From assembly GCF_018446385.1 (NCBI RefSeq), contig NC_056005.1, positions 95,959,171 through 96,023,170 of the forward strand: DNA of 64,000 nucleotides, in the 5' to 3' direction. This document shows, piece by piece, positions 34,191 to 46,137 of this stretch. Source of the DNA: Zingiber officinale. Lineage: Eukaryota; Streptophyta; Magnoliopsida; Zingiberales; Zingiberaceae. Below the pieces are notes generated by a model. The model was not told where the DNA came from. It saw nothing but the letters and a program-made list of their open reading frames with translations, and searched no databases. The position numbers and the translations under genes were made by a program. How positions within the stretch are numbered: the stretch's first letter is position 1; each line of letters begins with the position of its first letter.

Positions 34191-34264
34191 CTTTTATTCC
34201 CCTTTTATTCAAAACGCTCTAACTATAGCTTAAATATATTCCACCTCCTATATAATTAACAAAA

Positions 34265-34347
34265 ACTCGCTGGCTCAGCTGGTCAAGCTGCGTCCGGTTG
34301 GGTCGTGTCTGACCCCAGGTCACGGGTTCGAGACCTAGCTTCAACAC
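34265..34347 (+). other. tRNA-like module 2 in LTR-A
   Basis: A box TGGCTCAGCTGG (34271-34282) and B box GGTTCGAGACC (34325-34335) are both full consensus matches, 42 bases apart. The T arm is imperfect. It has the same orientation as module 1, 80 bases away, so the pair looks like an old tandem duplication. Confidence 0.6.
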
Positions 34348-34527
34348 ATTTATTTATCAAACTTTCTTTCTTTTTGTAAACATACTAAATGACCTCCAAA
34401 AATTACATAAAAATACTCTAAAATTTTTTAAAAATCTCTAGAATATTTTAAAAGTATTTCCAAATATTTTTATGGACATTTGGAACTCGAAATAGGGGAA
34501 AATTGGGTTGTTACAATCCCCCATACC

Positions 34528-36129
34528 TTATAAAAAGTTCGTCCTCGAACTTAGAATAGCTCTGGATACTTCTGTCTCATACTGTCCTCCCGCTCCCATC
34601 TGGTTCTGCCAGACGACCTTCACTAGTGGTACTTCTTTGTTTCTCAATCTCTTGACTGTTCTGTCCACTATCTGTGTAGGTCTGCTCTCATAACTAAGAT
34701 CCTCTTGGATCTGCATTGACTGAGGCTGAATCACTTGGCTCGGGTCATGGAGACACTTCCTTAGCATGGAGACATGAAATACATTGTGTATTGCTGACAT
34801 GTCTTGTGGTAAGTCCAGCCTGTAAGCTACTTTCCCAATCCTCTCTATGATTAGGTAAGGTCCTACATAGCGAGTACTTAATTTGCCCTTCTTGCCAAAT
34901 CTCATCACTCCCTTCATAGGAGCGACCTTGAGGAAAACTGAATCTCCTGCCTGGAATTCCAGTGGCCTACGGCGTGTGTCAGCATAACTCTTCTGTCTGG
35001 TCTGGGCAGTCTCGATTCTCTGTCTGATTTTCTGGATCGCCTGTGTGGTCTCATCCATCAGCTCTGTCTGAATACCCAGCTCTACTTCCATTTCTTTTCT
35101 CTCTCCTGCTTCTTGCCAGCATATGGGTGATCTGCATTTCCTGCCATACAGTGTCTCATAAGGTGACATCTTGATGGTGGCCTGATAGCTATTGTTGTAG
35201 GCGAATTCAACTAAGTACAAATACTTGCACCAACTTCCCTTGAAATCTAGCGCACAAGCTCTGAGCATGTCTTCTAAAATCTGATTCACTCGCTCTGTCT
35301 GTCCATCAGTCTGTGGATGGAAAGCTGTGCTGACTTTGAGTTTGGTGCCTAGTGCATTCTGAACGCCCTCCCAAAAGTGTGAGGTGAAGCGCCCATCTCT
35401 ATCAGAAACGATAGATTTAGGAACTCCATGAAGTCTGATTACCTCTTTAACATATAGCTGGGCCAACTGCTCTATGGAGTGGTACACCTTGATGGCTAGG
35501 AAATGAGCAGACTTGGTCAATCGGTCTACTATTACCCATATCGCATCATATCCATTGGTGGTTCTTGGAAGACCTGTTATGAAGTCCATGGAAATGTCTT
35601 CCCATTTCCATTCTGGTGTTGGAAGAGGCTGAAGAACTCCTCCTGGTCTCTGGTGTTCTGCTTTGACTCTCTGGCATGTCAAGCAGGTACTGACATACTT
35701 AGCTACATCTCTTTTGAGTCCTGACCACCAAAACCTCTGTTTCACATCTTGGTACATCTTGGAAGAACCAGGATGCATGGAATATGGTGTACTGTGAACT
35801 TCCTCTAAGATCTTCTTTCTCAGTTCCTCATCATTGGGCACGCAAATGCGACTCCCCTGATAAAGAATTCCGCTGTCTGTTACTCTAAACTCTGAGCTGT
35901 CTTCTTTCTGTATCCCCTGCTTGATCTTCTGGATATCCGGATCTTCACTTTGCTTTCTCTGTATCTCCACAAGCAATGTGGACTCTAAGGTCAATGCAGA
36001 GAGCTGTCCTTCGATAATTTCAAGTCCAAAATCTGACAACTCTTTCTGCAGTGGCAGGGCTAGTGATGACAAAGACATCAGTGATGCACTAGATTTTCTG
36101 CTGAGTGCCTGGGTGGTAGAGAATTTCAC
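34528..36129 (-). pseudogene. Integrase with C-terminal chromodomain-like tail, Tekay-like chromovirus
   Basis: The longest open frame in the window (533 residues). After a linker ([28 protein letters not shown]) comes the zinc-binding HHCC domain (EEVHSTPYSMHPG...CLTCQ, about residues 108-155). The catalytic core has D in SMDFITGLP, D in VSDRDGRFTS and E in QTDGQTERVNQ, so the DDE triad is intact. The C-terminal part (RPLEFQAGDSVFLKVAPMKGVMRFGKKGKLSTRYVGPYLI...HNVFHVSMLRKC) ends in a shortened chromodomain-like stretch (VPLVKVVWQN). A deletion of about 20 bases at its start fuses HPG to ALSRK and shifts the frame from RNase H. The protein has no own start signal; it is part of a broken polyprotein. 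The polypurine tract follows at 34516-34528. Confidence 0.88.
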
Positions 36130-37388
36130 AGTCGTAATCTTTGACCAACTCCAGCCACCTACGCTGTCTCATGTTTAAGTCCTTCTGAGTGAAGAAGTAC
36201 TTAAGACTCTGATGATCTGTGAAAATTCTACACTGGACTCCATACAATTAATGTCGCCAGAGTTTAAGTGCAAAAACTACAGCTGCCAGCTCGAGATCAT
36301 GAGTAGGGTAGTTCTTCTCATAGTCTTTGAGTTGTCTGGAAGCATAAGCTATGACCTTTCCTTCTTGCATGAGTACAGCTCCTAAACCCATCTTGGAAGC
36401 ATCGCTGTAGATGTCGAAACTCTTGTCGCTCTGTGGAACAGTCAGAATGGGAGCACTGATCAGTCTCTTCTTTAGCTCTTGGAAGCTCTGCTCACATTTA
36501 TCTGACCATTCAAAGCTTTTGTTCTTTCTGGTGAGGGCTGTTAGCGGAGAAGCTATCCTGGAAAAGTCCTCCACGAACTTCCTATAGTACCCAGCTAAAC
36601 CAAGGAAGCTTCTGATCTCTCTGACGTTCTTGGGTCTACTCCAGTTGTTGACCGCTTCCACTTTGGCTGGATCCACTTGAATACCTTCTTTAGAGATAAT
36701 GTGACCTAAAAACGCCACCTGATTTAACCAGAACTCGCACTTTGAGAATTTAGCATGAAGAGTCTGCAGTACTATCCTCAAGTGCGCGTCATGCTCCTCT
36801 GGGGTCCTTGAATAGACCAGAATGTCATCGATGAATACAATGACAAATTTGTCAAGATATTCTCTGAACACTCTGTTCATTAGGTCCATGAAGACCGCTG
36901 GTGCATTAGTCACACCAAAATACATGAATCACAAACTTGTAGTGTCCATATCTGGTTCTGAAAGCTGTTCTGGGTATATCTCTTTCTTTCACCTTCAGCT
37001 GATGGCACCCAGAGCGTAGGTCTATCTTTGAGAACACTGTTGCTCCTCTTAACTGATCAAATAAATCATCGATCCTGGTAAGGGGGTACTTGTTCTTGAT
37101 TGTCATTTGATTCAGAGCTCTGTAATCTATGCACATTCGCGTAGATCCATCTTTCTTCTTGACAAACAACACAGGAGCTCCCCAAGGTGAGTGACTAGGG
37201 CGGATGAAGCCTTTGTCAAGTAGCTCCTGGAGTCGTTCTTATAACTCCTTCAGCTCTGCTGGAGACATGCGATACGGAGCTTTTGAAATTGGACCGGTTC
37301 CAAGAACCAATTCAATCTCAAATCCACTCATTTATTGGGAGGTAGTCCAGGTAGATCTGTTGGTATCAGATCTACCTGGACTACCTCC
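36130..37388 (-). pseudogene. Protease tail, reverse transcriptase and RNase H, frameshifted and truncated
   Basis: It begins at the LTR junction with a protease-RT linker (PTDLPGLPP) and carries a TGA, a frameshift and a TAA before RT. RT reads [54 protein letters not shown] (37172-36906). After a frameshift comes [33 protein letters not shown], whose active-site FIDD is intact, then the connection. RNase H follows ([55 protein letters not shown], ending 36248 at a stop). Gag and most of protease are missing. The family is the Tekay-type chromovirus by the RT and RNase H motifs. Confidence 0.88.
37338..37388. repeat. Perfect 22-bp hairpin at the pol/LTR junction
   Basis: 37338-37359 and 37367-37388 are perfect inverted repeats (GGAGGTAGTCCAGG... 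against ...CCTGGACTACCTCC) with a 7-base loop TTGGTAT. The right arm abuts the LTR-B end at 37389. The - strand arm nearest RT encodes the usual DLPGLPP; the other arm is its inverted copy rather than the expected protease sequence. The loop and neighbouring bases read GTTGGTATCAGA, equal to the first 12 bases of the primer site at 31252. Confidence 0.85.
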
Positions 37389-39380
37389 TGTAACGCCCCA
37401 CCCTTCTTACCCAACCAAAGGTGGTGCTACGTTCTTATACTACTTACGTACATGCTTTAGTTATAACAGCGGAAGAATAAAAACTTTAAAGAATTTAATT
37501 TATTAAGCATAATATCACATAAATGTGCATATGTTGATTCTATAACTAATCATATTAATTTGTCCGGATCGTTCTTTGCCGAGACACCACCACACACATC
37601 ACTATCTGCTCCTCCTATTGCTCCTCTAGCTCATCCAGCTTCTTTATCTGCGGTACAAGGAAAGTAAGCTATGAGCACTCATGGCTCAGTAAGTTCCTTT
37701 CCTACTCACTAAAACCGAATTCATATCATTTTATCACATGCAAGGTATCATAAGCATACGACATACAAGGGTATCATATTCATAGTCATATCATAATATC
37801 ACGTGACATAATATCTAATCATCAGATAATTCAAGCACATATGTAGGCAATGCATCATGAATTTGAAAACTTATACTTATAAGTACTTGAAATTCATATC
37901 ATCATTAGAGGGGATCCCGGTTTGTACCACATACATAATGCGCGCGCTTCTTAAGTAGGTCCAAGGTAGCAAGTCTTGAACCCTACCATACATACATACT
38001 AGGTCCGAGTCTTACTCCATCGACCTAGGGCATTCAGAAGCCCATTTCTGACGAGGCCCGAGTCTTATTCCACCGGGGCGTTTACGGAGCCCACCCTTGG
38101 TATAAACCATACAAAAATAATTTATCATGCATAACTATCATATCATATCCCTAACAATCTTTCATGCATTTCATTTTTCATTTCTTTTCATTATGTATAG
38201 CATTTCCTATGCTATCACATATCATGGCATTTACATAACATAAATTTCATTCTTTTCTCATTATGTATAGCATTTCTTATGCTAACACATATCATGGCAT
38301 ATACATAACATAAATTTCATTCTTTTCTCATTATGTATAGCATTTCCTATGCTATCACATATCATGACATATACATAATATAAATTTCATTCTTTTCTCA
38401 TTATGTATAGCATTTCCTATGCTATCACATATCATGGTATAGAAAATCTATCATGTAGTGTAGACTTAGTTACACCTCACTAGATCTCGGAAGCTCTTCT
38501 TAACCGAATTTTCTCAAACTTGTTTCTAGGTTTTAAAATCCTCATAAAATCTGCAAAATATATATAAAGCCTTGTACCACAGGTGAGGGGAAGCTTACCT
38601 TCTTCGCTTAAGTTTCCTAGGTTTGAGAACTTGCTTGGGGACCTTTCTTCCTTGCTTGTTTGCTCGGCACCAATGGAGGAGAGGAGTGGCTAGGTCTTTT
38701 GGTGGAGAGGGGAGGAAGAAGAGGCTTCTTCCTCTTTGTGTTGCTCGGCAACAACAAGAAAGAAAGAAGAGGGAGGGAGTGAGAAGGAAGAGGAGCTTCC
38801 TTCCTCTTGTGTTGCTCGGCAACAAGAAGAAAAGAGAGGGAGAGGGAGGTCTCGGCACAAAGGGAGGAGAGGAGGATGAGTGGGTTGAGGATGAAGTTGA
38901 AGCCCCCCTCCATGCCTATTTATACTAAAAGGAGGGGAGGGAACTTGACTTGATTCATCCTCCCTATTCATTTCTCCCCTTAAATGACAAGAATATTCTA
39001 GAGATATGCCTCTTGAGTTCTCTCTTTTCTTTCCCTTAATCTCTCTTTTTTTTCTCCTTTAATTAAAATTCCTATCTCTCCTCTTACAATATTCTCTCCT
39101 ATCCCACTTGGTTAATACATGCATGCATCCACAAGAGAACCAAGGTTCAAAACTTGGTTATGTATATTTTTATTTCTTTTTACTTCATTTTTCTTTTAAG
39201 TAAAAAGAATCCTTTCTTATTCTTAACTACTTAATCCTTTCTCTCCTTATCAATAATTCTCCTATCCCCTTTGGTATCCTATACATGTTCCTTACAAGAG
39301 GTCCAAGGTTCAATCTCTCTTCTAACATTTTATTTTCTTTTGTACATAATAATTCGTATATTTCCATATTATGTATATTT
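37389..39380 (-). repeat. LTR-B, inverted, lacking its first ~240 bases
   Basis: Reverse complement of LTR-B from its end (TGTAACGCCCCACCC at 37389) to a point matching about 48421. The TATA box is at 38917-38924 facing left. It contains three copies of the 64-bp repeat family (38200-38440). The frames at 38595-38971 are leader sequence. Confidence 0.85.
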
Positions 39381-39396
39381 CCATAATTCGTACATA

Positions 39397-41043
39397 GAAG
39401 GGCATTTCTCTAGAATATTCTTATCATTTAAGGGGAGAAATGAATAGGGAGGATGGATCAAGTCAAGTTTCCTCCCCTCATTTTAGTATAAATAGGCATG
39501 GAGGGGTGACTTCAACTTCATCCTCACTCACTTTCCTCCTCTCCTCCCTTGGGTGCCGAAAACCCTCTCCCTCTCTTTTCTTCTTGTTGCCGAGCAACAC
39601 AAGAGGAAGGAAGCTCCTCTTCCTTCTCACTCCCTCCCTCTTCTTTCTTTCTTGTTGTTGCCGAGCAACACAAAGAGGAAGAAGCCTCTTCTTCCTCCCC
39701 TCTCCACCAAAAGACCTAGCCACTCCTCTCCTCCATTGGTGCCGAGCAAACAAGCAAGGAAGAAAGGTCCCCAAGCAAGTTCTCAAACCTAGGAAACTTA
39801 AGCGAAGAAGGTAAGCTTCCCCTCACCTGTGGTACAAGGCTTTATATATATTTTGCAGATTTTATGAGGATTTTAAAACCTAGAAACAAGTTTGAGAAAA
39901 TTCGGTTAAGAAGAGCTTCCGAGATCTAGTAAGGTGTAACTAAGTCTACACTACATGATAGATTTTCTATACCATGATATGTGATAGCATAGGAAATGCT
40001 ATACATAATGAGAAAAGAATGAAATTTATATTATGTATATGTCATGATATGTGATAGCATAGGAAATGCTATACATAATGAGAAAAGAATGAAATTTATG
40101 TTATGTATATGCCATGATATGTGTTAGCATAAGAAATGCTATACATAATGAGAAAAGAATGAAATTTATGTTATGTAAATGCCATGATATGTGATAGCAT
40201 AGGAAATGCTATACATAATGAAAAGAAATGAAAAATGAAATGCATGAAAGATTGTTAGGGATATGATATGATAGTTATGCATGATAAATTATTTTGTATG
40301 GTTTGTACCAAGGGTGGGCTCCGTAAACGCCCCGGGGTCGATGGAATAAGACTCGGGCCTCGTCAGAAATGGGCTTCTGAATGCCCTAGGTCGATGGAGT
40401 AAGACTCGGACCTAGTATGTATGTATGGTAGGGTTCAAGACTTGCTACCTTGGACCTACTTAAGAAGCGCGCGCATTATGTATGTGGTACAAACCGGGAT
40501 CCCCTCTAATGATGATATGAATTTCAAGTACTTATAAGTATAAGTTTTCAAATTCATGATGCATTGCCTACATATGTGCTTGAATTATCTGATGATTAGA
40601 TATTATGTCACGTGATATTATGATATGACTATGAATATGATACCCTTGTATGTCGTATGCTTATGATACCTCGCATGATATTGATATGCAATGATATGAA
40701 TTCGGTTTTAGTGAGTAGGAAAGGAACTTACTGAGCCATGAGTGCTCATAGCTTACTTTCCTTGTACCGCAGATAAAGAAGCTGGATGAGCTAGAGGAGC
40801 AACAGGAGGAGCAGATAGTGATGTGTGTGGTGGTGGCTCGGCAAAGAACGATCCGGACAAATTAATATGATTAGTTATAGAATCAACATATGCACATTTG
40901 AACAAATCAGAATATGTGATATTATGCTTAATAAATTAAATTCTTTAAAGTTTTATTCTTCCGCTGTTATAACTAAAGCATGTACGTAAGTAGTATAAGA
41001 ACGTAGCGCCACCTTTGGTTGGGTAAGAAGGGTGGGCGTTACA
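39397..41043 (+). repeat. LTR-B, lacking most of U3
   Basis: It starts at GGGCATTTCTCTAG (equivalent to 48780) and runs to GGGCGTTACA at 41043. TATA box at 39487-39494, donor at 39811, acceptor at 40772, so the predicted intron is 962 nt. It forms an inverted repeat with 37389-39007. It serves as 5' LTR for the gag unit at 41044-43362. Confidence 0.86.
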
Positions 41044-41045
41044 GG

Positions 41046-41057
41046 TGGTATCAGAGC
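41046..41057 (+). other. Primer binding site (initiator Met tRNA), + copy 1
   Basis: TGGTATCAGAGC two bases after the ...TTACA end of LTR-B at 41043. Confidence 0.9.
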
Positions 41058-41312
41058 CAAGTTTTGCCAGCTCACTACACACACATCAAGCTCCTTCCTG
41101 TCGCTCCAAGTAAGTACAGTTGCATAATTTATTTGTATGCAAAAATAGTATGATACTCTAGGATGCATGAATGGTAGCCTAGGAAGGATACCTTAAGCTA
41201 TACCCTAGAGAATGGTGCATGATGATAAGTAGGATGCATGAATGGTAGCCTAGATACAAGAACCTTAGGCTATAACATAAGAGGAATAATGAATCTTTAA
41301 AATCTTGTAGAA

Positions 41313-41882
41313 ATGAACTATATCCCGTTCGAATACGATCCCGAGGATGTGGAATATTCTGGCGAATACCTCGAGTTCGCGGATGAACCCGATATGCTGG
41401 AATACTTCAACAACTATGTGAGCGACTCGGAATCTCCGGAACACGGCGAGTTCGGAGAGGAGGATCTCGAGGAAATCGAGGAATGGAATTTGGACGATAA
41501 TGAAGATGAAGATGCAGAAATTATGGAATATTATGAAGGAGAGAATGAGTTTCCTGAGATGGTCGAGGATGAATTTAACCTTGCTGAATACATGGAAATG
41601 GGTTTCAACCCCAACGATATAATAGACTTCGAGTGGGGACTGAACAACCTCGAGGGAGAACTAAATGAAGACCCGATGGAACTGGACGAACATGTTGAAG
41701 AAGACGAGGGAATGGATGAAGAGACAATAATCGACCCGGAAGAGGCATCGGAGATTCAACCTCCGATAATGCCTGATCCACCCCAGGATGATCTGGGCAA
41801 GTCGATACAGGTTGGGTTGATAATGACTACTGCTCTCATGTCCTTTATGGCAGGAGTAGTCGCAACCTACCTGGCCTTTTAA
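41313..41882 (+). CDS. Acidic protein with C-terminal membrane anchor, copy 2 (diverged)
   Basis: 189 residues, intact. It differs from the other two copies by about 20 residues and by a 15-base in-frame insertion (FNNYVSDSESPEHG against FDAGSPEHG). Even so the frame is kept, the acidic character is unchanged, there is still one Lys before the hydrophobic end, and the last 29 residues differ from copy 3 only at the penultimate residue (Ala for Thr). The gag gene next to it is frameshifted, so the longer survival of this frame hints at past selection on the acidic protein. Confidence 0.72.
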   Translation: MNYIPFEYDPEDVEYSGEYLEFADEPDMLEYFNNYVSDSESPEHGEFGEEDLEEIEEWNLDDNEDEDAEIMEYYEGENEFPEMVEDEFNLAEYMEMGFNPNDIIDFEWGLNNLEGELNEDPMELDEHVEEDEGMDEETIIDPEEASEIQPPIMPDPPQDDLGKSIQVGLIMTTALMSFMAGVVATYLAF

Positions 41883-42136
41883 GAGAAGAAGTTATGTAAT
41901 AAAAGCTTTTGATGAATAAAAAGAGTAGAAATGGTATCAATTTAAGCATAAGAATGATAATACCATCGGCTAGATCTTGACGCGTATGAATGGTAAGGTA
42001 ACCTAAAGATGATATGACAACCTAAGAAAGAATACCTCAAACTCAAACATGGCATGAAACCTAGACAGGATATGTTAGGATATTCATACATAAATGATAA
42101 CTTAGACTAATCTTGTTATCATTTAGGAAAATAAGT

Positions 42137-43309
42137 ATGACTAGAAGACGAAATGCCAGAACGGATGAGACCGTACCTCCACCTGATTGGGCACAAGTAG
42201 TTACTGAGCTACAACGACAGCTTACGGAACAGCAACAGATGATTGCTGCCATGATGAATCAACAAGGGAATTCTGCTACCCCAAATCAGAATAATACGAC
42301 AACCGGAGCCGGTAGCAGCACCGGTACCATCAGTGAATCTGGCACCGGTAGTTCGTCAAGAAGCGTATATGATCCAGTGGCAAAGACTGAGGCCAGAGAA
42401 ATTCTCTGGAAATTGTGAAGCATGGGACGCACAAGCTTGGTTTAATACAATGGAGAGCATGATAGAACTATTGGACTGGTCTGAGCATGAAAAGGTCAAA
42501 TGCGTATCCTTCTGTCTCACAGGAGACGCCCGAATGTGGTGGGACAGAGTGAAAGTGAAAAGACCAGTGAACCAAATGAGTTGGGCAGATTTTGAGACGG
42601 AATTCTTCGAAGAATTCTTCCACACTCGGGTGACAAGTAGGCACTATGATGAATTCACCGAATTTCGGCAAGGTGACCTAACGGTGGAAGAAGCGATGAA
42701 AAGATTCAACCGCCTGGCACGATTATGCCCGGAATTAGTTAGGACGGAGGGAGAAAGGGTCAGGCTTATGCTAAAGATGCTCAGACCCGAGATAGCACTT
42801 AATGTGGTAACAGACCGCGGACCACAGAAGAGTTAATTAGCAGTGCCCTAAATACCGAACACTACCTGAAGGCACTAGGCAAGGACAAGAAGCAAGCTCA
42901 GATGGAAGAACTAGAAAATATTAAGGCCAACTGGAAAGGGAACCACGGCGGAAAGGGAAAACGACGGAATGACGCTGAGATTGGTCCGTCCAACAAGCAG
43001 CTCAAGTTTTCTCAGTGCAATACATGTGGGAAGAAACATCCAGGGACATGTCGTACGGGCACTAATAAGTGCTACAACTGTGGGATAGAGGGTCATAAAG
43101 CAAAAGACTGTCGTAAGGGCAAAATTAAATGCTACGACTGTGGACTGGAAGGACATCTATCTAGAGACTGCCCTACCAAAACTAAAGCACCACAGTATGT
43201 TCTGAATCAAGGTGGTCCCGCAAGGTTACACCAACTGCAGACTTCAATTGAGGGACCTTCAATGAGTCAAGGGAGATTAGAAGCTCCACCAACGTCTAAG
43301 GGAATCTGA
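42137..43309 (+). pseudogene. Gag of the gag-only element, + copy 1, with two offsetting deletions
   Basis: ATG at 42137 (MTRRRNARTDE). A 17-base deletion near 42300 shifts the frame before the capsid domain. A 10-base deletion near 42810 shifts it back (together 27 bases, a multiple of three), so the zinc knuckles at 43016-43175 are again in the first frame. The capsid domain (42333-42836) is open but out of frame. A single long protein cannot be made. Confidence 0.85.
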
Positions 43310-43362
43310 GCAGAAATTGTCATTCTAAGTTCGGGGACGAACTTTCAATAAGTAGGGGAGAT

Positions 43363-45854
43363 TGTAACACCCCTAGAAAGCCTAGATAAGAAAGTAAGGA
43401 TAATGAGAGTACGAATGAAAAGAAGGTGTAAATATTCTAAGTTAAATATTAAGATGAATTTAGATGATTAAAACTTTATGAAAGAAAAATAAAGTTGAGA
43501 GTATAAATCATCTATGCATGATTTAAAATGTATGGAATTAATATGGACAAAAGGAAGAAATATGAGATAATATATATATGTATGAAATATTTATGCATAA
43601 TGCATAATATAGTAATATACGAATTATTATGTACAAAAGAAAATAAAATGTTAGAAGAGAGATTGAACCTTGGATCTCTTGTAAGGAACATGTATAGGAT
43701 ACCAAAGGGGATAGGAGAATTATTGATAAGGAGAGAAAGGATTAAGTAGTTAATAATAAGAAAGGATTCTTCCTACTTAAAAGGAAAAGGAAGTAAAAAG
43801 AAATAAAAATATACATAAACAAGTTTTGATCCTTGGTTCTCTTGTGGATGCATGCATGTGTTAACCAAGTGGGATAAGAGAGGATATTGTAAGAGGAGAG
43901 ATAGGAATTTTAATTAAAGGAGAGAAAAGAGAGAAATTAAGGGAAAGAAAAGAGAGAACTCAAAAGGCATTTCTCTAGAATATTCTTGTCATTTAAGGGG
44001 AGAAATGAATAGGGAGGATGAATCAAGTCAAGTTTCCTCCCCTCATTTTAGTATAAATAGGCATGGAGGGGTGACTTCAACTTCATCCCCCACTCATTCT
44101 CCTCCTCTCCTCCCTTTTGTGCCGAGACTCACCTCTCCCTCTCTCTTCTTCTTCTTGTTGCCGAGCAACACAAGAGGAAGAACCTCTTCTTCCTCTTCAC
44201 TCTCTCCCTCTTTCTCTCTTGTTGTTGCCGAGCAACACAAGAGGAAAGAGAAGCCTCTTCTTCCTCCTCCTCTCCACCAAAAGACCTAGCCACTCCTCTC
44301 CTCCATTGGTGCCGAGCAAAGCAAGCAAGGAAGAAAGGTCCAAGCAAGTTCTCAACTCTAGGAAACTTAAGCGAAGAAGGTAAGCTTCCCCTCACCTGTG
44401 GTACAAGGCTTTTATGTGATTTTCGGATTTATAAGGATTAGAAAACCTAGGAAAGAATTTAAGAAAATTCGGCTAAAGAAAAGGTTTTCAAATCTAGGAT
44501 GATTTAAACAAGACCTCATTTCATGATAAGATTTTCTATGCTATGTAGAAGGATTCCTTTCCATGATTTTATATTGATATGATGTATGATCAGAGGAGTA
44601 TCTAACCTTAGGATTTCAACCAAAAATATTTTAAAGAGGTGAGTAAGATTATTGTCTAACCGAACTAAGTGCAAGGTTCCTTCTATGAAATGCTATACAT
44701 AATGTTATGTAATATGCCATGATATGTGATAGCATAGGAAATGCTAAACATAATGAGGAGAAAATGAAATTATGTTATATGCCATGATATGTGATAGCAT
44801 AGGAAATGCTATACATAATGTTATGTAATATGCCATGATATGTGATAGCATAGGAAATGCTAAACATAATGAGGAGAAAATGAAATTATGTTATATGCCA
44901 TGATATGTGATAGCATAGGAAATGCTATACATAATGTTATGTAATATGTCATGATATGTGATAGCATAAGGAAATGCTATACAAAATGAAGAAATGAAAT
45001 TATGTTATGTAATATGCCATGATATGTGATAGCATAGGAAATGCTATACATAATGAAAAGAAATGCATGAAAGATTGTTAAGGACATGATATGATAGTTA
45101 TGCATGATAAGTTATTTTTGTATGGGTTTGTACCATGGGTGGGCTCCGTAAACGCCCCGGGGTCGATGGAGTAAGACTCGGGCCTCATCAGTAATGGGCC
45201 TCTGAATGCCCTAGGTCGATGGAGTAAGACTCGGGCCTAGTATGTATGCATGATAGGGTTCAAGACTTGCTACCTTGGACCTACCTATGAAGTGCGCGTA
45301 TTATGTATGTGGTACAAACCGGGATCCCCTTAATGATGATATTAATTTCAAGTACTTATTAGTATAAGTTTTCAAATTCATGATGCATTGCCTACATATG
45401 TACTTGAATTATCTGATGATTAGATATAATGTCATGTGATAATATGATATGAATATGATACCCTTGTATGTTGTATGCTTATGATATTACGCATGATATT
45501 GATATACGATGATTTTCGGTTTCAGTGAGTAGGAAAGGAACTTACTGAGCCATGAGTGCTCATAGCTTACTTTCCTTGTACCGCAGATATGGGGGACGGA
45601 TATTCGGAACAACGGAGCAGCAGGAGGAGCAGATAGTGATGTGTGTGGTGGTGGCTCGGCAAAGAACGATTCGGACAAATTAATATGATTAGTTATAGAA
45701 TCAATATTTGAACAAATCAGAATATGTGATATTATGCTTAATACATTAAATTCTTTAAAGTTTTTATTCTTCCGCTGTTATAGTAAAACATGTACGTAAG
45801 TAGTATAAGAACATAGCGCCGCCTTTGGTTGGGTAAGAAGGGTGGGGCGTTACA
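43363..45854 (+). repeat. LTR-B (2.49 kb), shared between two gag units
   Basis: TGTAACACCCC at 43363 to GGGGCGTTACA at 45854. It is 3' LTR of the unit on its left and 5' LTR of the unit on its right. TATA box 44052-44059, donor 44380, acceptor 45586 (intron 1207 nt). It carries the 64-bp repeat at about 44690-45060. The frames at 44005-44395 are leader sequence. Confidence 0.9.
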
Positions 45855-45856
45855 GG

Positions 45857-45868
45857 TGGTATCAGAGC
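45857..45868 (+). other. Primer binding site (initiator Met tRNA), + copy 2
   Basis: TGGTATCAGAGC two bases after the LTR end at 45854. Confidence 0.9.
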
Positions 45869-46137
45869 GAAGTTTTGCCAGCTCACTACACACACATCAA
45901 GCTCCATTCCTGTCGCTCCAAGTAAGTACAGTTGCTTAATTTATTTATATGCGAAAATTTGTATGATACTCTAGGATGCATGAATGGTAGCCTAGGAAGG
46001 ATACCTTGAGCTATACCCTAGAGAATGGTACATGATGATAAGTAGGTAATATTCTAGGATGCATGAATGGTAGCCTAGATACAAGAACCTTAGGCTATAA
46101 CATAAGAGGAATAATGAATCTTTAAAATCTTGTAGAA

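Larger units (their letters stand above)
31253..34515 (-). repeat. LTR-A (3.26 kb) of a Tekay-like chromovirus
   Basis: On the - strand it starts TGTAACAACCC at 34515, after a polypurine tract, and ends ...GGTTGTTACA at 31253. Order inside: two tRNA-like modules (34347-34265, 34190-34118, antisense), TATAAAG (34088-34082), donor GG/GTAAGT (33786), acceptor CTGCAG/ATAAAGG (31760), GATGTGTGTGGTGG block. The ATGCTACTTTA / AAACATGCT words recur between 32500 and 32950. It serves as 3' LTR for the pol fragment on its right and as 5' LTR for the gag unit on its left. A (TTTC)n tract lies at 32088-32112. No gene is seen inside. Confidence 0.85.

Noticed and set aside
34118..34347. Functional tRNA genes
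   Set aside because: A and B boxes are perfect but the acceptor stems do not pair well, and no terminator-like T run follows closely. Called tRNA-like only.
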